Shown: positions 1-12,000 of the stretch, one piece after another
How the letters are laid out: each line of letters opens with the position of its first letter
Position numbering within the stretch: position 1 is the stretch's first letter
Source of the DNA: Mixia osmundae IAM 14324
Taxonomy: Eukaryota; Basidiomycota; Mixiomycetes; Mixiales; Mixiaceae
Length of the DNA stretch: 64,000 nucleotides
Assembly: GCF_000708205.1 (NCBI RefSeq)
Contig: NW_014575560.1
Coordinates: forward strand, 870,501 to 934,500
Reading direction: 5' to 3'
The notes under the pieces: generated by a model
Databases searched by the model: none
What the model saw: only the letters and a program-made list of their open reading frames with translations
Told to the model about the DNA's origin: nothing
Position numbers and translations under genes: made by a program

Positions 1-242
1 TCAATAGCATAAGCGGTCAATGTGTACGGGGGGCTAGCTACGTAAGAGTCATTTGATCCGCCCGTAAGCGTGAACGAGACTGCCGTGCACTGTTGTAGCC
101 GTTGGGGCGAGCGGTTTGCAAAGCCGAATGTCCACTGAGGTTGCTGACCAGCAGCTTGCTCGATAGCGAAGCCCAGAACGAGCAAGCCCAGTAAGGCCCT
201 CTTGTCCGCAGCAATTCGATGCGCACATTGTGCCCGCGTCAT
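1..242 (-). CDS. 5' part of a secreted or membrane protein (runs off the left edge)
   Basis: Reading the minus strand from an ATG at 240-242, the frame stays open to the window edge for about 80 codons. The first ~20 residues are charged. Next comes a hydrophobic stretch (ALLGLLVLGFAIEQAAG) that looks like a signal peptide or first membrane helix, with a likely cleavage after AAG. The following residues (QQPQWTFGF, then Cys-, Gly- and Thr-rich sequence ending in a PPYTLTAYA-type stretch) resemble the start of extracellular domains common in fungal surface proteins, but I cannot name a family. The rest lies outside the window. It is divergently arranged with RTT109. Confidence 0.55.
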   Translation of the reverse strand, partial: MTRAQCAHRIAADKRALLGLLVLGFAIEQAAGQQPQWTFGFANRSPQRLQQCTAVSFTLTGGSNDSYVASPPYTLTAYAI

Positions 243-616
243 CTCCTCGAGTCGCTCCAGCAGCTATTGCTGTCTGTTCCTTATCGAGCAAGATCAAAAT
301 GGTGTATCGTGTCTCGGCTAGATACAGTCCGTCCTCAGGCCGACACGGTATCGACTCGCCGAGCTGATTTCGTCAAAGCCTCTGCACGTGCCTTCAGGGG
401 GTTTTGCAACGAGATCGGACTGTTGTGAGGGATATGTGCCTTTGCGAATGTCTGCTGATACTTGCGTGTCGTGGAGCGCGTACGATGCTGTCTTGTTGCG
501 CGCGTGTAGAGGCGCACCGCCTTTCTCTAGGGACCGGCTGTTCGAGAGACAAACGCCAAAACGCGACTTTGGCGGCAAATGTCAAACCGTGATCGGCCAC
601 GTCGACGCTTCCATGC
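243..616. other. Intergenic region between two divergent genes
   Basis: This 374-base spacer lies between the leftward signal-peptide gene and rightward RTT109, so it should hold both promoters. It contains one perfect CACGTG palindrome at 385-390, the E-box type bound by bHLH factors; whether it is used is unknown. Open frames here are short and show no protein-like conservation I recognise. Confidence 0.4.
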
Positions 617-2053
617 ATGCATCTGCAGCGGATGGGCGACGCTGGCGATCAGCCTGTGGCGAGCACCTCGTCGCCGACTGTGTCAGTTGCTGACGACCAT
701 CTTGTACGATTCCTAGCCACAGAACTTGAGAGAAAGCTTTTTGGCGCAAAGCGACAGCTCAGCATCAGCGTCTTGCGCTCGAGTCCTCGCCGGTCACATT
801 CTCTCTTTCCGTGGGCTACCTTGGCACGTGAACCACCTTATCGGCAGGAAAGGCCACATGTCTTTGTCGAGGACATCTTGGTCGCGTTATGCGAGCGAGA
901 CAGGGAGCAGGCCGACGTGCCGAGCATGGGTCTTGAAGCTTCTCTTTACACCATTCCTGCCACCTCGACCTGCTTACTCTACGTGGCCAAGGTCGATACA
1001 ACAGGCTTGATCAGCTATAGCAAAGAGCTCAGCTCACCTGCTCGGGAGCTTACACGCGCGTTTCTTGCATACCACTTTGCTCGACCACCTCGCGGCATGA
1101 AGCGACTGCGTGTGCACATCTTTGGCAGAGCGGCAGATCAGTATCTCTTCCCGCTATCGGCAGACAACAAGGGCAAGAAGGTGTTGGATGACAGGCGACT
1201 CTGCGCTTGGTGGAAGAGCGTGCTGAGCGAGAGCGCGCCTGCAAGTGCAGAGAGATACTATCTCTTTCCAGGCTTCACGGAGCTAGAGGCAACGCGTATA
1301 GCGCCTCAGGATACTCCGGCATGGACATATGGCCATCCCTACAGCGCCACGTCCTCACCTCTCTACACGACCATGCACGTTACACCATTGTCAGAGGCCA
1401 GCCCGAGCCCGAGCGCGAGCTCTGATCTGGTTCTGACGGTAGGCGATCTGATACCCAATTTCTCAGACGATCCAAAGGGCCGCTACACTCGATCACTTGC
1501 CCAGAGCAGGGCAGAGAACGTCGGCGATGTAGGCGACTATGATGACGTCGTACGCAAGGCTGAGAAAGCGAGCAATGCTGCACTGGCGAAGCTGCAACAC
1601 GATCGCCTCGAGAGAGACCTTTCGAGCGAAAGAGCGAGACTGGCGAATGTCCAGCTCGACCAGTGGTGGGAGAACATGGCCTTTCGACAAGAATGCTCTG
1701 GCGGACGAATATGCGCGTTCTTTGTGGTCGTGCAAGACGAGCCGGTCGATATCGTGCCGCCGGAGTCCAGAATCGATCCTTTGGCAGGTTCAGTGGCTCA
1801 CAATGTCTACACGACGCTATGGCAGAAGATGCATGACATTGACTATTCCAGTCGCGAAGAGGCAGTCGCCAAGATCCACGACTGGCAAGCTGCGGTCAGC
1901 AAGGCATGCGATAGCGACACGAGCGCGATCTGCAGATCGATCACCATTGATCGAGCGAGACCAGACAAGTCGGAAGATCTCAAGCGCAGCGCGCCTGTCG
2001 CCGCCGTGACTAAGCTCATGCCCCGCAAGAAGCTCAAGCCGGCCGCTGCATAG
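617..2053 (+). CDS. RTT109: Histone H3-K56 acetyltransferase Rtt109
   Basis: Intronless, 478 residues, near the usual length for the family. Rtt109 is the fungal acetyltransferase that, with histone chaperones, acetylates newly made H3 on Lys56 in S phase and supports replication and repair. Diagnostic stretches are in order: LYTIPATSTCLLYVAKVDTTG region at ~109-130, the KRLRVHIFGRAADQYLFP region at ~160-180, a GDLIPNFSDDPKGRY acidic motif at ~275-290 that corresponds to the catalytic Asp region, and WWENMAFRQECSGGR at ~350-365. A basic Lys/Arg-rich tail (PRKKLKP) may help nuclear import. The second ATG at 632 is an equally reasonable start. It lies directly upstream of, and in the same direction as, an RNR small-subunit gene. 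Confidence 0.93.
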   Translation: MHLQRMGDAGDQPVASTSSPTVSVADDHLVRFLATELERKLFGAKRQLSISVLRSSPRRSHSLFPWATLAREPPYRQERPHVFVEDILVALCERDREQADVPSMGLEASLYTIPATSTCLLYVAKVDTTGLISYSKELSSPARELTRAFLAYHFARPPRGMKRLRVHIFGRAADQYLFPLSADNKGKKVLDDRRLCAWWKSVLSESAPASAERYYLFPGFTELEATRIAPQDTPAWTYGHPYSATSSPLYTTMHVTPLSEASPSPSASSDLVLTVGDLIPNFSDDPKGRYTRSLAQSRAENVGDVGDYDDVVRKAEKASNAALAKLQHDRLERDLSSERARLANVQLDQWWENMAFRQECSGGRICAFFVVVQDEPVDIVPPESRIDPLAGSVAHNVYTTLWQKMHDIDYSSREEAVAKIHDWQAAVSKACDSDTSAICRSITIDRARPDKSEDLKRSAPVAAVTKLMPRKKLKPAAA

Positions 2054-2142
2054 ACTGTTGTATATCACTTGTTCGATCGAGAATGAGCATACATCAAGGC
2101 GAGGTGGCGCTGGATACGCGCTTTATTTTTTTGACGCACACG

Positions 2143-2152
2143 ACGCGACCTC
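2143..2152 (+). promoter_or_regulatory. ACGCGACCTC word upstream of RNR copy A
   Basis: The ten bases ACGCGACCTC lie ~93 bases before the chosen start of the RNR small-subunit gene. They include the ACGCG core of MluI cell-cycle boxes and sit just before a TTTGCGCGC run that resembles an E2F/MBF-type site. The same ten bases occur upstream of the second RNR copy. Function as an S-phase element is inference. Confidence 0.3.
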
Positions 2153-2244
2153 ATTTGCGCGCTCGACTCATCTTTCTTGCTCGCGGTACTTTACTCGAAG
2201 ACGTCCTCAAAGCAGCTTATCCCGCCTCTCGAGACACACTTTCG

Positions 2245-3720
2245 ATGGCTGCAGTTCGATCTATCAAGGAGACACCTACAAAGGGCGCGACTGGAGCATT
2301 GCAATCGCTCTCTGTCAACATCCCCCGATCTGCGCCTGTAGAGCAGCCAGAGTTTGTCAAAGCTCAGAAGATGGCCTCTAGCAAGCCTGCCGAGGCTCAG
2401 AAGATCACCCTGAATGAGGCTTCCAAGCCACAGGAGCCTGTCGAGACCGTCGATGAGGATGCCATGCGGTCACGCTTTGTGGGCGATCTGACGATCACCA
2501 AGGACTCCGAGGAGCCTCTCCTCCAAGAGACTGCTAACCGCTTTGTGCTCTTCCCCATCAAGTACAACGAAGTGAGTGTCCTCGTATGCCCTGCTTGCTC
2601 TCGACTGACGCGTAGGACCCCTGTAGATCTGGCAAATGTACAAAAAGGCAGAGGCGTCTTTCTGGACTGCAGAGGAGATGGACCTCTCCAAAGACATGCA
2701 CGACTGGGACAACAAGCTCAACGACAACGAGCGACACTTTGTCTCGCACGTCCTCGCCTTCTTTGCTGCCTCGGATGGTATCGTCAACGAGAACCTTGTC
2801 GAGCGATTCTCCGGTGAAGTCCAGGCGGCAGAGGCAAGATGCTTCTACGGTTTCCAGATCATGATGTTCGTCCTTCGCGCTCTCTCGCCTCATGTGTTCG
2901 TGAGTGACGCGCCAGCACAGGGAAAATATTCACTCCGAGGTCTACTCGCTCCTCATCGACACCTATATCCGCGAGCCCAAGGAGCGAACGCGTCTCTTCG
3001 AGGCCATCGACACGAGTATGCTGCTTTGCGTCTGTTCGAGTGGTTCTTGCTGATCATGCTCGACAGTCCCTTGCATCCAGCGAAAGGCTCAATGGGCGCT
3101 CAAGTGGATCTCAGACGAAAAGTCGTGTTTCGGTGAACGTCTCGTCGCCTTTGCTGCGGTCGAGGGCATCTTCTTTTCCGGTACGCGCGCCTATTTGTAT
3201 GTATGACGACATTCGCTGATCCATTTCTGTAGGCTCATTCGCGTCGATCTTCTGGCTTAAGAAGCGCGGACTCATGCCCGGTCTCTCCTTCTCGAACGAG
3301 CTCATCTCTCGCGACGAGGGTCTGCACACCGACTTTGCCTGCTTGCTCTTCAGCCATCTGCGAAGAAGGCCGCATCCAGACACTGTGCAAAAGATCATCA
3401 CCGATGCCGTCAAGATCGAAAAGGAATTCCTCACAGAGGCTCTGCCGGTCTCCCTGATCGGCATGAACTCGGAGCTCATGTGCCAATACATCGAATTCGT
3501 TGCCGATCGACTGCTCATCGCGCTGGGCAATGCGCCCGTCTGGAACACGACGAATCCTTTCGACTTTATGGAGAACATCTCCTTGCAGGGCAAGACCAAC
3601 TTCTTCGAGAAGCGAGTGTCAGACTATGCAAAGGCAGGCTTCAGCAACTCTACCAAGGCTGGTACCGCCGCCAATGAGAACTCCGACTCGCATCTATTCG
3701 ATCTCAACGAAGATTTCTAG
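2245..3720 (+). CDS. RNR2: Ribonucleotide reductase small subunit, copy A
   Basis: Class Ia R2 subunit, which holds the diiron-tyrosyl radical for dNTP synthesis. Exons 2245-2571, 2627-2865, 2921-3015, 3067-3180 and 3233-3720 join in frame to 420 residues. Introns are 51-55 bp. Iron ligands and radical are visible: Asp in [10 protein letters not shown], Glu and His plus radical Tyr in ENIHSEVYS, Glu in [10 protein letters not shown], and Glu and His in SRDEGLH. The protein ends in Asn-Glu-Asp-Phe, close to the typical R2 C-terminal tail that docks on the large subunit. The frame is open upstream to an ATG at 2083; I prefer 2245 because fungal R2 proteins have short tails and the extra 54 residues look like promoter sequence. 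A paralogue lies at 57229-59095. Confidence 0.95.
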
Positions 3721-3919
3721 ACGCTCATCCATCTCGAGCCCTGTAGGCGACGCCGATGTGCAAACTCACGATCAGCATCTTTACAAAACAGCAGTAACGT
3801 CTTGATACCCTCTCAAGCGTCGTCGCTCGGTTGGCCGGCTCGTTCGCCCGCTCGCATCACCATCTCATCTTGTAGATCGCTCTTGGTACTCGGCCTTTGC
3901 ATCCTTGTGCATTGGCTTC

Positions 3920-5855
3920 ATGTTGGATTCAACATTGCATTTCTTGCCGAACTTGTGTCTCCTACACCTGAGACGGCTGAGGTATGGTCCGTCTTGTGCT
4001 CATCAACGAGGTAGAGGTGTCCGGGCCGCGGAATCTCGTGACATGGTAGGCACTACGCGACTCAGCCGACGACCAAGGTTTTCCACGTTGCGACGATGAT
4101 CTCGCGAGAGCTCAGGCAGAGCTTGGATCTTGCAGTCCATCATGAAAGCTCACGATTGCTGGACAATCTTGCACTGCTGCACTCCTTCGATGGCGCAGAT
4201 GAAACCAATCTTGCTACGATCAAGCTCATTTCACCCTCAGCAGCTCTTCTCGCATCAGAAAGTGCTTTGTCAAGTCGTGCTCTGCTCGCTCTATCAGTCT
4301 GCTATGCGTACAACTCGCAAGCATTCGATGGTCTGGCTCGAGAGGCAATGCGATCGCCCAAGCTGACCAACGAGCTCCAAGTCAGCGTTGATCAATCATT
4401 GCAATACCTCAAGCAGTCGCTCGCAGAGCGGGCGTCCACACTCGATGGCATCACCGTCTTTGCAACGCTACTACGGTTGCAAGCTCACTCGAGCGATATC
4501 GCGCAGCTCTACGCACTTACGCCGGACTATTTGCCCGATGTCGCGAGCCTGTATGACAAGCTGTCCGTGCAAGACGAGCAGGAGGAGCATGCCTACCGAG
4601 ACGCACAGCTTGATCTGCTCGAGTTCACCCACCTCGTCCTCGCATCGGCAAGGCAACACCACAGCGACGACATGGCAATCAGACAAAGTCTCGATCTGAT
4701 CTCTGCGCTGTTGAGGCATCAGCGCACTCGCCCAAGGCGGAATGTCCCGCTCATCGCTCAGCTAGAGCTCGAGTCCCACTTGTCCTCGGTGCTCAGTGAC
4801 CGTTTCGTGCAAGAGAATGGAGATGTGGATTCTCGCATAGAGTACCTGGTCATCACTCTCAAAGAGCTCGCGAGCGATCAGCCAGACCAGCTCGCCAAGG
4901 GGCACGCTCACCAACAGGACAACACAGATGTCATCTTGTCGCAAGTCAAAGAGATTCTACCAGACTGCGACTTGGACCGTGCGCGCACCTTGCTGTCACG
5001 GGAGCCTCTTGCCTCGATGACAGCCGAGCAGGCTGAGATGTCGCTCATCGACACGCTCCTGGCCGAACCAGACCCAGCGCCCGCTCGGCAACCGATATCA
5101 TCTTCTCGTGCCCTTTTCGATGGCGATTTTGATGCATCACAAGTCCGGCTGGGCAAACAGTCTGCTCCTGTAACGCTGGCCCGGGACGAAATCGCCATGA
5201 CCGAGAATATGAAAGCGCTCACACTTGCTCGGGCTCAGGCGGCAATGGAGGAAGAAGCAGCCTTGTCAGATGAGGATGATCTGTTTGCAGATGCGCCGAA
5301 GCGAGTGCCAGCTTACCTGAGTGATGACGACGAAGCGGCCGGACACGAGCGAGATGACTCAGACGAGGAGCAGCAGCAGCCCTCGCGTGCACCTAGCCCG
5401 CCACTTGCCAATCCCATCACGCCCCGCATTGCAAGACTGCTCGAGCAAGCCTACATTGCCGACCCGACCGTCTTCGACCGAACATCAGAAGTCAGGCGGT
5501 CCAAGGCTCGTCAACAGCTCAAGGACTCGATAGGCGTTCAGGCGGACGAGCTTCTCGAGGGCTGGCGAGTCATGCTGGAGCGTAATGTGCGCTCCTACCC
5601 TTTGTCATCGCAGATTTCAGGGCTAATGATGTGGTGCCACAGCCGCGCAAGGATCGCATACTCGGTAAGCACGCTTACTCCGCGCCCGATAATGCTCCAC
5701 CAGAATCAAACTCGGCAACACCCGCTCAAGCTGGCACACGAGGTAGAGGCACTTCCCGCGGACGCGGTCGTGGGCGAGGACAGACCAATGGTGGAAAGGC
5801 CGCACACGAAAGACGGCGGCGTGGCCATGATCGCAAGGTTGCAAACATGTTGTAG
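3920..5855 (+). CDS. CUE3: CUE-domain protein of the ASCC2/CUE3 family (ribosome quality control)
   Basis: Exons 3920-3981, 4050-5586 and 5643-5855 give 603 residues. ASCC2/Cue3 is the ubiquitin-binding subunit of the RQT/ASCC complex that splits collided ribosomes. The CUE domain is at ~314-357 (ILSQVKEILPD followed by a helix pair ending LIDTLLAEP). Downstream are family marks: SRALFDGDFD, an acidic region, a DPTVFDRTSEVRRSKARQQL stretch and a C-terminal Arg/Gly-rich then basic tail ending RKVANML. The intron at 5587-5642 is supported because it restores the conserved MLERN-PRKDRIL junction. The N-terminus is uncertain: fungal homologues are longer, and the first exon reads WYSAFASL upstream without an ATG until 3920. 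A short competing frame begins at ATG 3984 inside the proposed first intron. Confidence 0.75.
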
Positions 5856-6055
5856 CACAATGGGTGACGCCGCGGAGCTCGCGGCTCGCAGCCAAATTCA
5901 ATTGCCAAGCACCGTCTTCGCGGCGCGACTGGACCGAGGCCGGACGTAGCGGCATTCAGCGAAAGAGACGGCGACGGTCGTCATGAGCTTTGCCGCTGTC
6001 TGGAGAGCCTTCACGACTCCTTGACCGCACTGCGCGCATCAGCAGATCCGCAGCG

Positions 6056-9000
6056 ATGATGCTTATCGACAGACTGCTCGGGCAAGAGCATGCTCACATG
6101 AGACGTCTGCAAGAGCTGCCACTAGCAAGATGGGCAGTCTATCTGCTGCTCGTGGTCATCATACTGCGCACGCTAGCCTGGCTGGTCGCAATCTACGCCG
6201 TCAAAGGTCTCAGCATCCGCCGAACGGGTCTGCTCAGTTGGCGCAACATCGTCTATAAGCTACCCAGCACGACGCCTGGCGCTCCTGCCCGTGCAGAGAT
6301 CCGCATCAGACGCCTCGGGCTAGCGATAGGCAAGTCAGATTTGCGAGGCAGCTATCTGAGGTGGTTTGGTCTGCGAGCCGACGACGTGCTCGTCATCTTG
6401 CCCCGGCCAGAAGCCCAGCACAACTCTCGGCCTACCGCCAATGGTACGAGCACAAGCCCAGCACGGAGATCGAGTACGGAGGACATCGTTGAGGAGCTCT
6501 CCACGACGACGCAAAGTCAGGATGCGCACAAGAAGCGCAAGTCACATTCGCTGCTCGTCGGCCTGCTGTCCAATACAGGCAGTCTCCTCGGACAGATCCT
6601 AGCCTTACTCGTCAGCTTGCTCGCTCTCGAAGTCGCAAACGTCACGGTACGCTACGCGGATATCTGCGACCTCGAAGTCTCTGTGCAGGCGGGAGTAGGC
6701 TGGAACGGCAGCAATCCTGTCAAGACTGTCCAAGGTCATCGCACTGGCCTGAGGGAGCGTCGGGAACCATTCGTCTACGTGAGCATTCGCAACGTCAAGC
6801 TGTCAGCTTGCAACATGTCTCAGGACCCCGCCGTCCGCATGGCAGGGCCCATGTTATTCAAAGCATCCATCGCGCTCGAGAGGGCTATACGTTTTCTCGC
6901 CAGCTCGCACGTCTCGGCTGCGCAACCTTTTATCGATGCAGCAATCACATTCCCTTGTGCTCGTTATACTGCCGAGCGCGCCGGACTTCACATCGATATG
7001 CTTCAGCTCGAGGATCTTCTGAGCGCCCTCAAGGCAATCAGACCAGCTCAGCCTGATCCAGAAGAGTCGCTGTCATCGAGACGCAGCAGTACAACGTCGA
7101 TCGATAGCAAGCTGAGCATTACGCCCCGTGAATCTTCAGAGCCTGCCAAACTGCTGCAAATTTTGCGCTCCTTCCAATTCACGATGCCATTGGTCAGATG
7201 CACACTTGGGCAGCCTAACCTCACAGCGCCGACAAGCCTCGTCCCGCGTTTGCAGCTGCACACAATCCATGTCGGCGTCCTCTTGGGCGAAGATTCTGCC
7301 GAGCACCAGAAGCATTACGCCTGGATCGGCAGAGATCGCCTGATCCCTCTGACGTTGACTGCTGGCTTCGAAAGCGCCTCCCTCGACCTACTGCCGATGG
7401 AAGAGCCGGCTCGAAAAGGTGCGTCATCACGTGATATGTCAAATGTTGCTCACATCAGGAGCAGACATTGAGCGACTCAAACTCGATAGAGTTGCTCTGC
7501 ATGTTACTTCGACATGGTTACCACCTTCTCTGCAAGCTGCAGGCATCGACGATATCGGTCATATCGTGTGCGAGGGTGCGGTGGGCAAGTTGAATGGCGA
7601 CATCACGTATGAAGAGTTGGATGCGTTATTACAGCACGTACGTAATGTGCCCAGAGCTCCTCATCGATCTCGTCAGCCCAAAGGGCCGCCACCGAAGCCT
7701 CTCATCGAGCTCCCCACTTTGCCGTGCATCGCGATGGGGCTCAATGTCGAGCCCGGCTGCGTGCTCATGCGTGGACCGAAGCGTGCCGTGATGGCTCACT
7801 GGGGCCCTGGCGAAGACGATGCGGGGACATCAAAGGGCTGGCATGGCTCCAAGCCCGTGGCTTTGCATTACGCGGGACTGAGCTTACAGATCGATTCAAG
7901 CTCTCGTGACCATATCGTGCGGTTGACAGAGCGCCAACGTAGGGTCTTACGACAAGAAGCCCGCCGCGGCGGAGTCAAAGCACCTCGGATACTGTTTGCG
8001 GAATCGCTAGAAGCGTACAAAGAGGACCAGACTGAAGAGAACCCATCGGACGACGTCGTCCTCGGATCGGACGATTCAGGCGATATGGACGTCAAACACA
8101 AAAACAGGAGAGGAGAGCTTGGCTCGCAAGATCCAGACAAACCAGATCATCAAGCGGTGTGCACCGCGACTCTGATCTTCCAGATCGGCGAGATCTCGCT
8201 GCAGATAGAGGATGGCGACGAACGCGGCAAACATTCTGCTCAAGCTATGATCACACGTCTCATAACTATCGGACCTATCTCGGCATCAGGCAGCATCAAC
8301 TCAGACTTTGACTATCACCTAGCGACGCCTCTGACAGCTACCTATGTACGATCGAGTCTACAAGGCCACTTCGATGTCAGCGTTTACGCATTCGGCATCG
8401 ACGCTTGGAAGCCTAGTGCCCTCGCCGCACTAGAAGGGCTCATCATTGTGGGCACAGCAACCTCGGAAGCTAGACCTGTCAGTCCAGTGCAAGCCGAGAT
8501 TGCTCTGCAGCCCGAGGAAGCCGAGCAGCATGTTACACTAGTCAATAAGCTTCCTCGGAACATTGGTCTTTCACTGTGTATCGGCAATATCGCGCTCCGT
8601 ATCGCCGGACCAGATCCACACAATGACCCGCACGTGCCTCGGGGCGCGACAGTAGCGGCACAGAATTTATCGGTCCACTTTATTTTGCAGACGCACATGC
8701 GGATCCTCAATTATCCCCTCAGGCAGCGATTGCAGCTCTCAGACGACATCTCTCTCCAGGCTAATTCTTTGCTGACCCGGAATGCGAAGAGTCGCAATGC
8801 GCTTGTTCTCGTTACAGCAAAAGAGCTTCGCTTGGAGCCCGTAGCCGATGCCCGAGAGAACTCTCGACCTTCCCGTGGCATGACGCAAGATGATAGCCCA
8901 GCTGCGCCAACCCGTGCAGAATGGGAGCTGCGCAACCGCGAGATCCTCGTAGAGGGTCATCGTCGAGCACAGCCGACAAGTCAATCGGCGCAGCCCATGG

Positions 9001-12000
9001 GCAACGACATTTTCTACGTGCCAGCGTTTGCGACGCGGATTACGATCAGCGATCGAAAGAATCCGACTGAAGATGATCAGCGGCAAGATGAAATTGTCGT
9101 TGCTGTCGAAGCGGGGTACGCACGTATGCGTGTCGACGTCTTCCACGTCTACTGCGCTTTACTTGCAGTGTCGACTGTTCGCGGCATCTTGGAAACTATA
9201 CCGAAAACGTCACCTGCAGTGGAGCTGACACCAAAGTCGGCTGGTTCTAAGCCAGCGATTCACGCCCGAATCAACTTATCAGACGTCCATCTCTTGATCA
9301 AGTTGCCCAGGAACGTCAGGCTATTTCTGGCAGCGAGACGCGTTGAGCTTCACGTTCCTGAAGGCGGCAGAAGTGTCAAGGTGCTGGTAAACCGCGCTGT
9401 CCTTGCGGTCGAATCTCCAACCGTCTTTGGTGCATGGGATGATTTTGCCCGAATTCGTGCAGTACGATTCGAATGGGGACCCGTTGCAAATAATGATGGC
9501 TGGCATACGTCTGCGCTGGTTGTCGATGGCGATGCCATGCGTCTGCGTATCCCATTTAAATATGTGATCTCAAGAGTAGGTCCTTTGCTGGATTGCCTGA
9601 CCAGGACTGATATGAATTCAGATCATCGACAATGTCGCGACACTTATCAAAGCGACCAAGCAGCTGATTGCGCAGTTTGTCAAGGGCAACTTCCAATCTG
9701 CAATCGAACCGAAGCCAGAGGGGCCGAAAAGACTGCCACAGATCGCGATCAGCTTCAAGATCTTTGCAATGGAAGCGCAAGACGATCCTTTCGAGACACG
9801 GCTCAATATCATTTGGCGAGCTGGCCACGAGGAGCAGCTTGAGCGTCTGGCAAGGGAAGGTGCATTGCGCGAGCGGATCCAGGCTCAAGAATCAGAACTG
9901 GGTCGCCAAGCAGGCTACGCCAGCTCTGATTCTCTAGATAGCAGCGACAGCAGACCAAGCAGAGATAGCACTAAGCTGTTCGACCCCGATAAGGCGTTCC
10001 GCGCGCTACAAACCTTCAATTCCACTAATTGGGCCAAACGCATGCGTAACGCTCGCTCCGCACAATCCCGCAGGGAGGAAAACTTGCTGCGACGGCTTTA
10101 CGACGCGAATCCGAACAAGCTCATCGACCACACTTTGCCAATTAATCTGCTCGCCCAGCCCAGGGCTGCACCACTGCTGCGCGCAACTTTCCATTTCATT
10201 GACATGAAGATCATCAAACATTCGTATGGCGAAGACAAACTTCCAAAGTTCCTTCACGAGGCAGGCAAAGGACTGCCAGAGGACACTGAATTCGTCCTGC
10301 TCGTACCGTTCCATCTCTCGTGGAATATGTCAGAGGCGCGCGTCAATTTGCGCGATTATCCGTTGCCTCTTGCCCATATTCCGCGATCAGGCAAAGAAGG
10401 TGTCAAGGCTTGGCGATTGGAGACAGACTTTGTCATTGGCGAAGAATTCCCGGAAAACGCATCTATAAGACGAGTGCCTTGCGAAATCGTTGCGCCAGGC
10501 TCTCACCAGCCAATCAGCAAAGGATATTTCATCCAGGTACCCCGCACAGCCATGCCGACAAAGACCTACGCTGTACCCACAATCAAGTTGTCATCTGGAC
10601 AGCCGATTCGCTTCGGCTGGGGCAACTCACTCTCACCTGCCATACAGGATGTAACGCGCATTGCGGACACGGTCACGAAGCCAACGCCGGATCCGTCAGA
10701 CCGGATCGGCTTTTGGGACAAGATCCGACTAATATTACACTGGAAAGTTAAGGTCCTCTTCGTCGACAATGGCGACGTCTGCTTGCACCTCAAAGGTGGT
10801 CGTGACCCGTACTCTTTGACTGGCTTTGTGGGTACGATGCACATACACATGGCCTCGCTAACGGAGAAAACAGGGCGCTGGGTTCGTGCTCGTCTGGCGA
10901 CGACAGGTACGCTTCACGCTCGGCCACGAGAACCCAGAACGAGAATTCTTCCAAGTTAAGAGTTACGACTTTATTCTCGCCGTGCCTGATCTGAAGAACT
11001 TCGCCGATTCGGCTGCTACGGGTGCCACACGCGAAAAGGCTGTCGAATCGCCGAAAGGATCCGACGATGCTGATAGCGATTCTGAACAAGTAGCATATTC
11101 TTACGATGCTCGGCACCGTGCCATGGATGCCGATATGGCTCAGCAAAACGGTCAAATGACAGAATTTACCAAAGTCTGTGCAAAATTCATCAATGGGGTG
11201 CGATGGGGCATGGGTATGGTCATGGAGCGTACATGTACGCCTCACGATTGCTCCCAATGCGAAGGTTCACCCTTTCATCGTCAATGTCGCCACTTTGACT
11301 TTATACCCCACTGGCGAGTGAAGACGCGTGCCGCCGATAAGATCGAACGACGAAAAGATGGCTCGATCATCGATTCATTCGGCGGCTTCCGATCAGACTT
11401 TGTTCATTTTTCGCTGTCTATCGTCTCGCCTATGAACACTATGGAGAACGCCAATGATCCACGACTGGGGTACAACAGTATGCATCTGACCCCACAAGGC
11501 TTCACACACTTCTGGGCATGGTGGGGCCTATTCGAGAGCGCCATGTCGCTGCCAATCCGTCAGGGAAAGCTCTTCCCGACGGCGGCAGAGCCTTCTAAGA
11601 AATTTGGGAAACATTGTGCAACTATCAAATATCGATTTAGTTTTGCGCCCATCTTCATCGCACACACTTACCGCCAGGAGCCTTGGGCAGAATGGAGCAA
11701 AGGTCAGACGACAATTCTTGGTGTCAAAGGTAAGATCGGTCGCTTCAACGCAGATTTACATCAGCGCGAACAAGAAGAGAAGGTGTGGCGAGAGGACTTG
11801 CAAGAAACAAGAACGGCCCTGCACAAGGCTTTCTTCCAGGCAGAGGTCGACTGTAGTGATGTCGATCTGCGAGCGATCTCTGCCCGCTTCGATGATCCGT
11901 TGAAGCAAGGCATCGTGCCCGAGGATGCCAGCGAGGACCTTGAGGACGTGTTTAAGCAAGACGCTGGTCAAGGCGTAGATGGCAAGGACCGTATCTGGCT

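Noticed and set aside
2083-2244. Upstream ATG of the RNR copy A gene as the real start
   Set aside because: The 54 added residues are not R2-like and overlap promoter-like sequence; kept as an alternative only.
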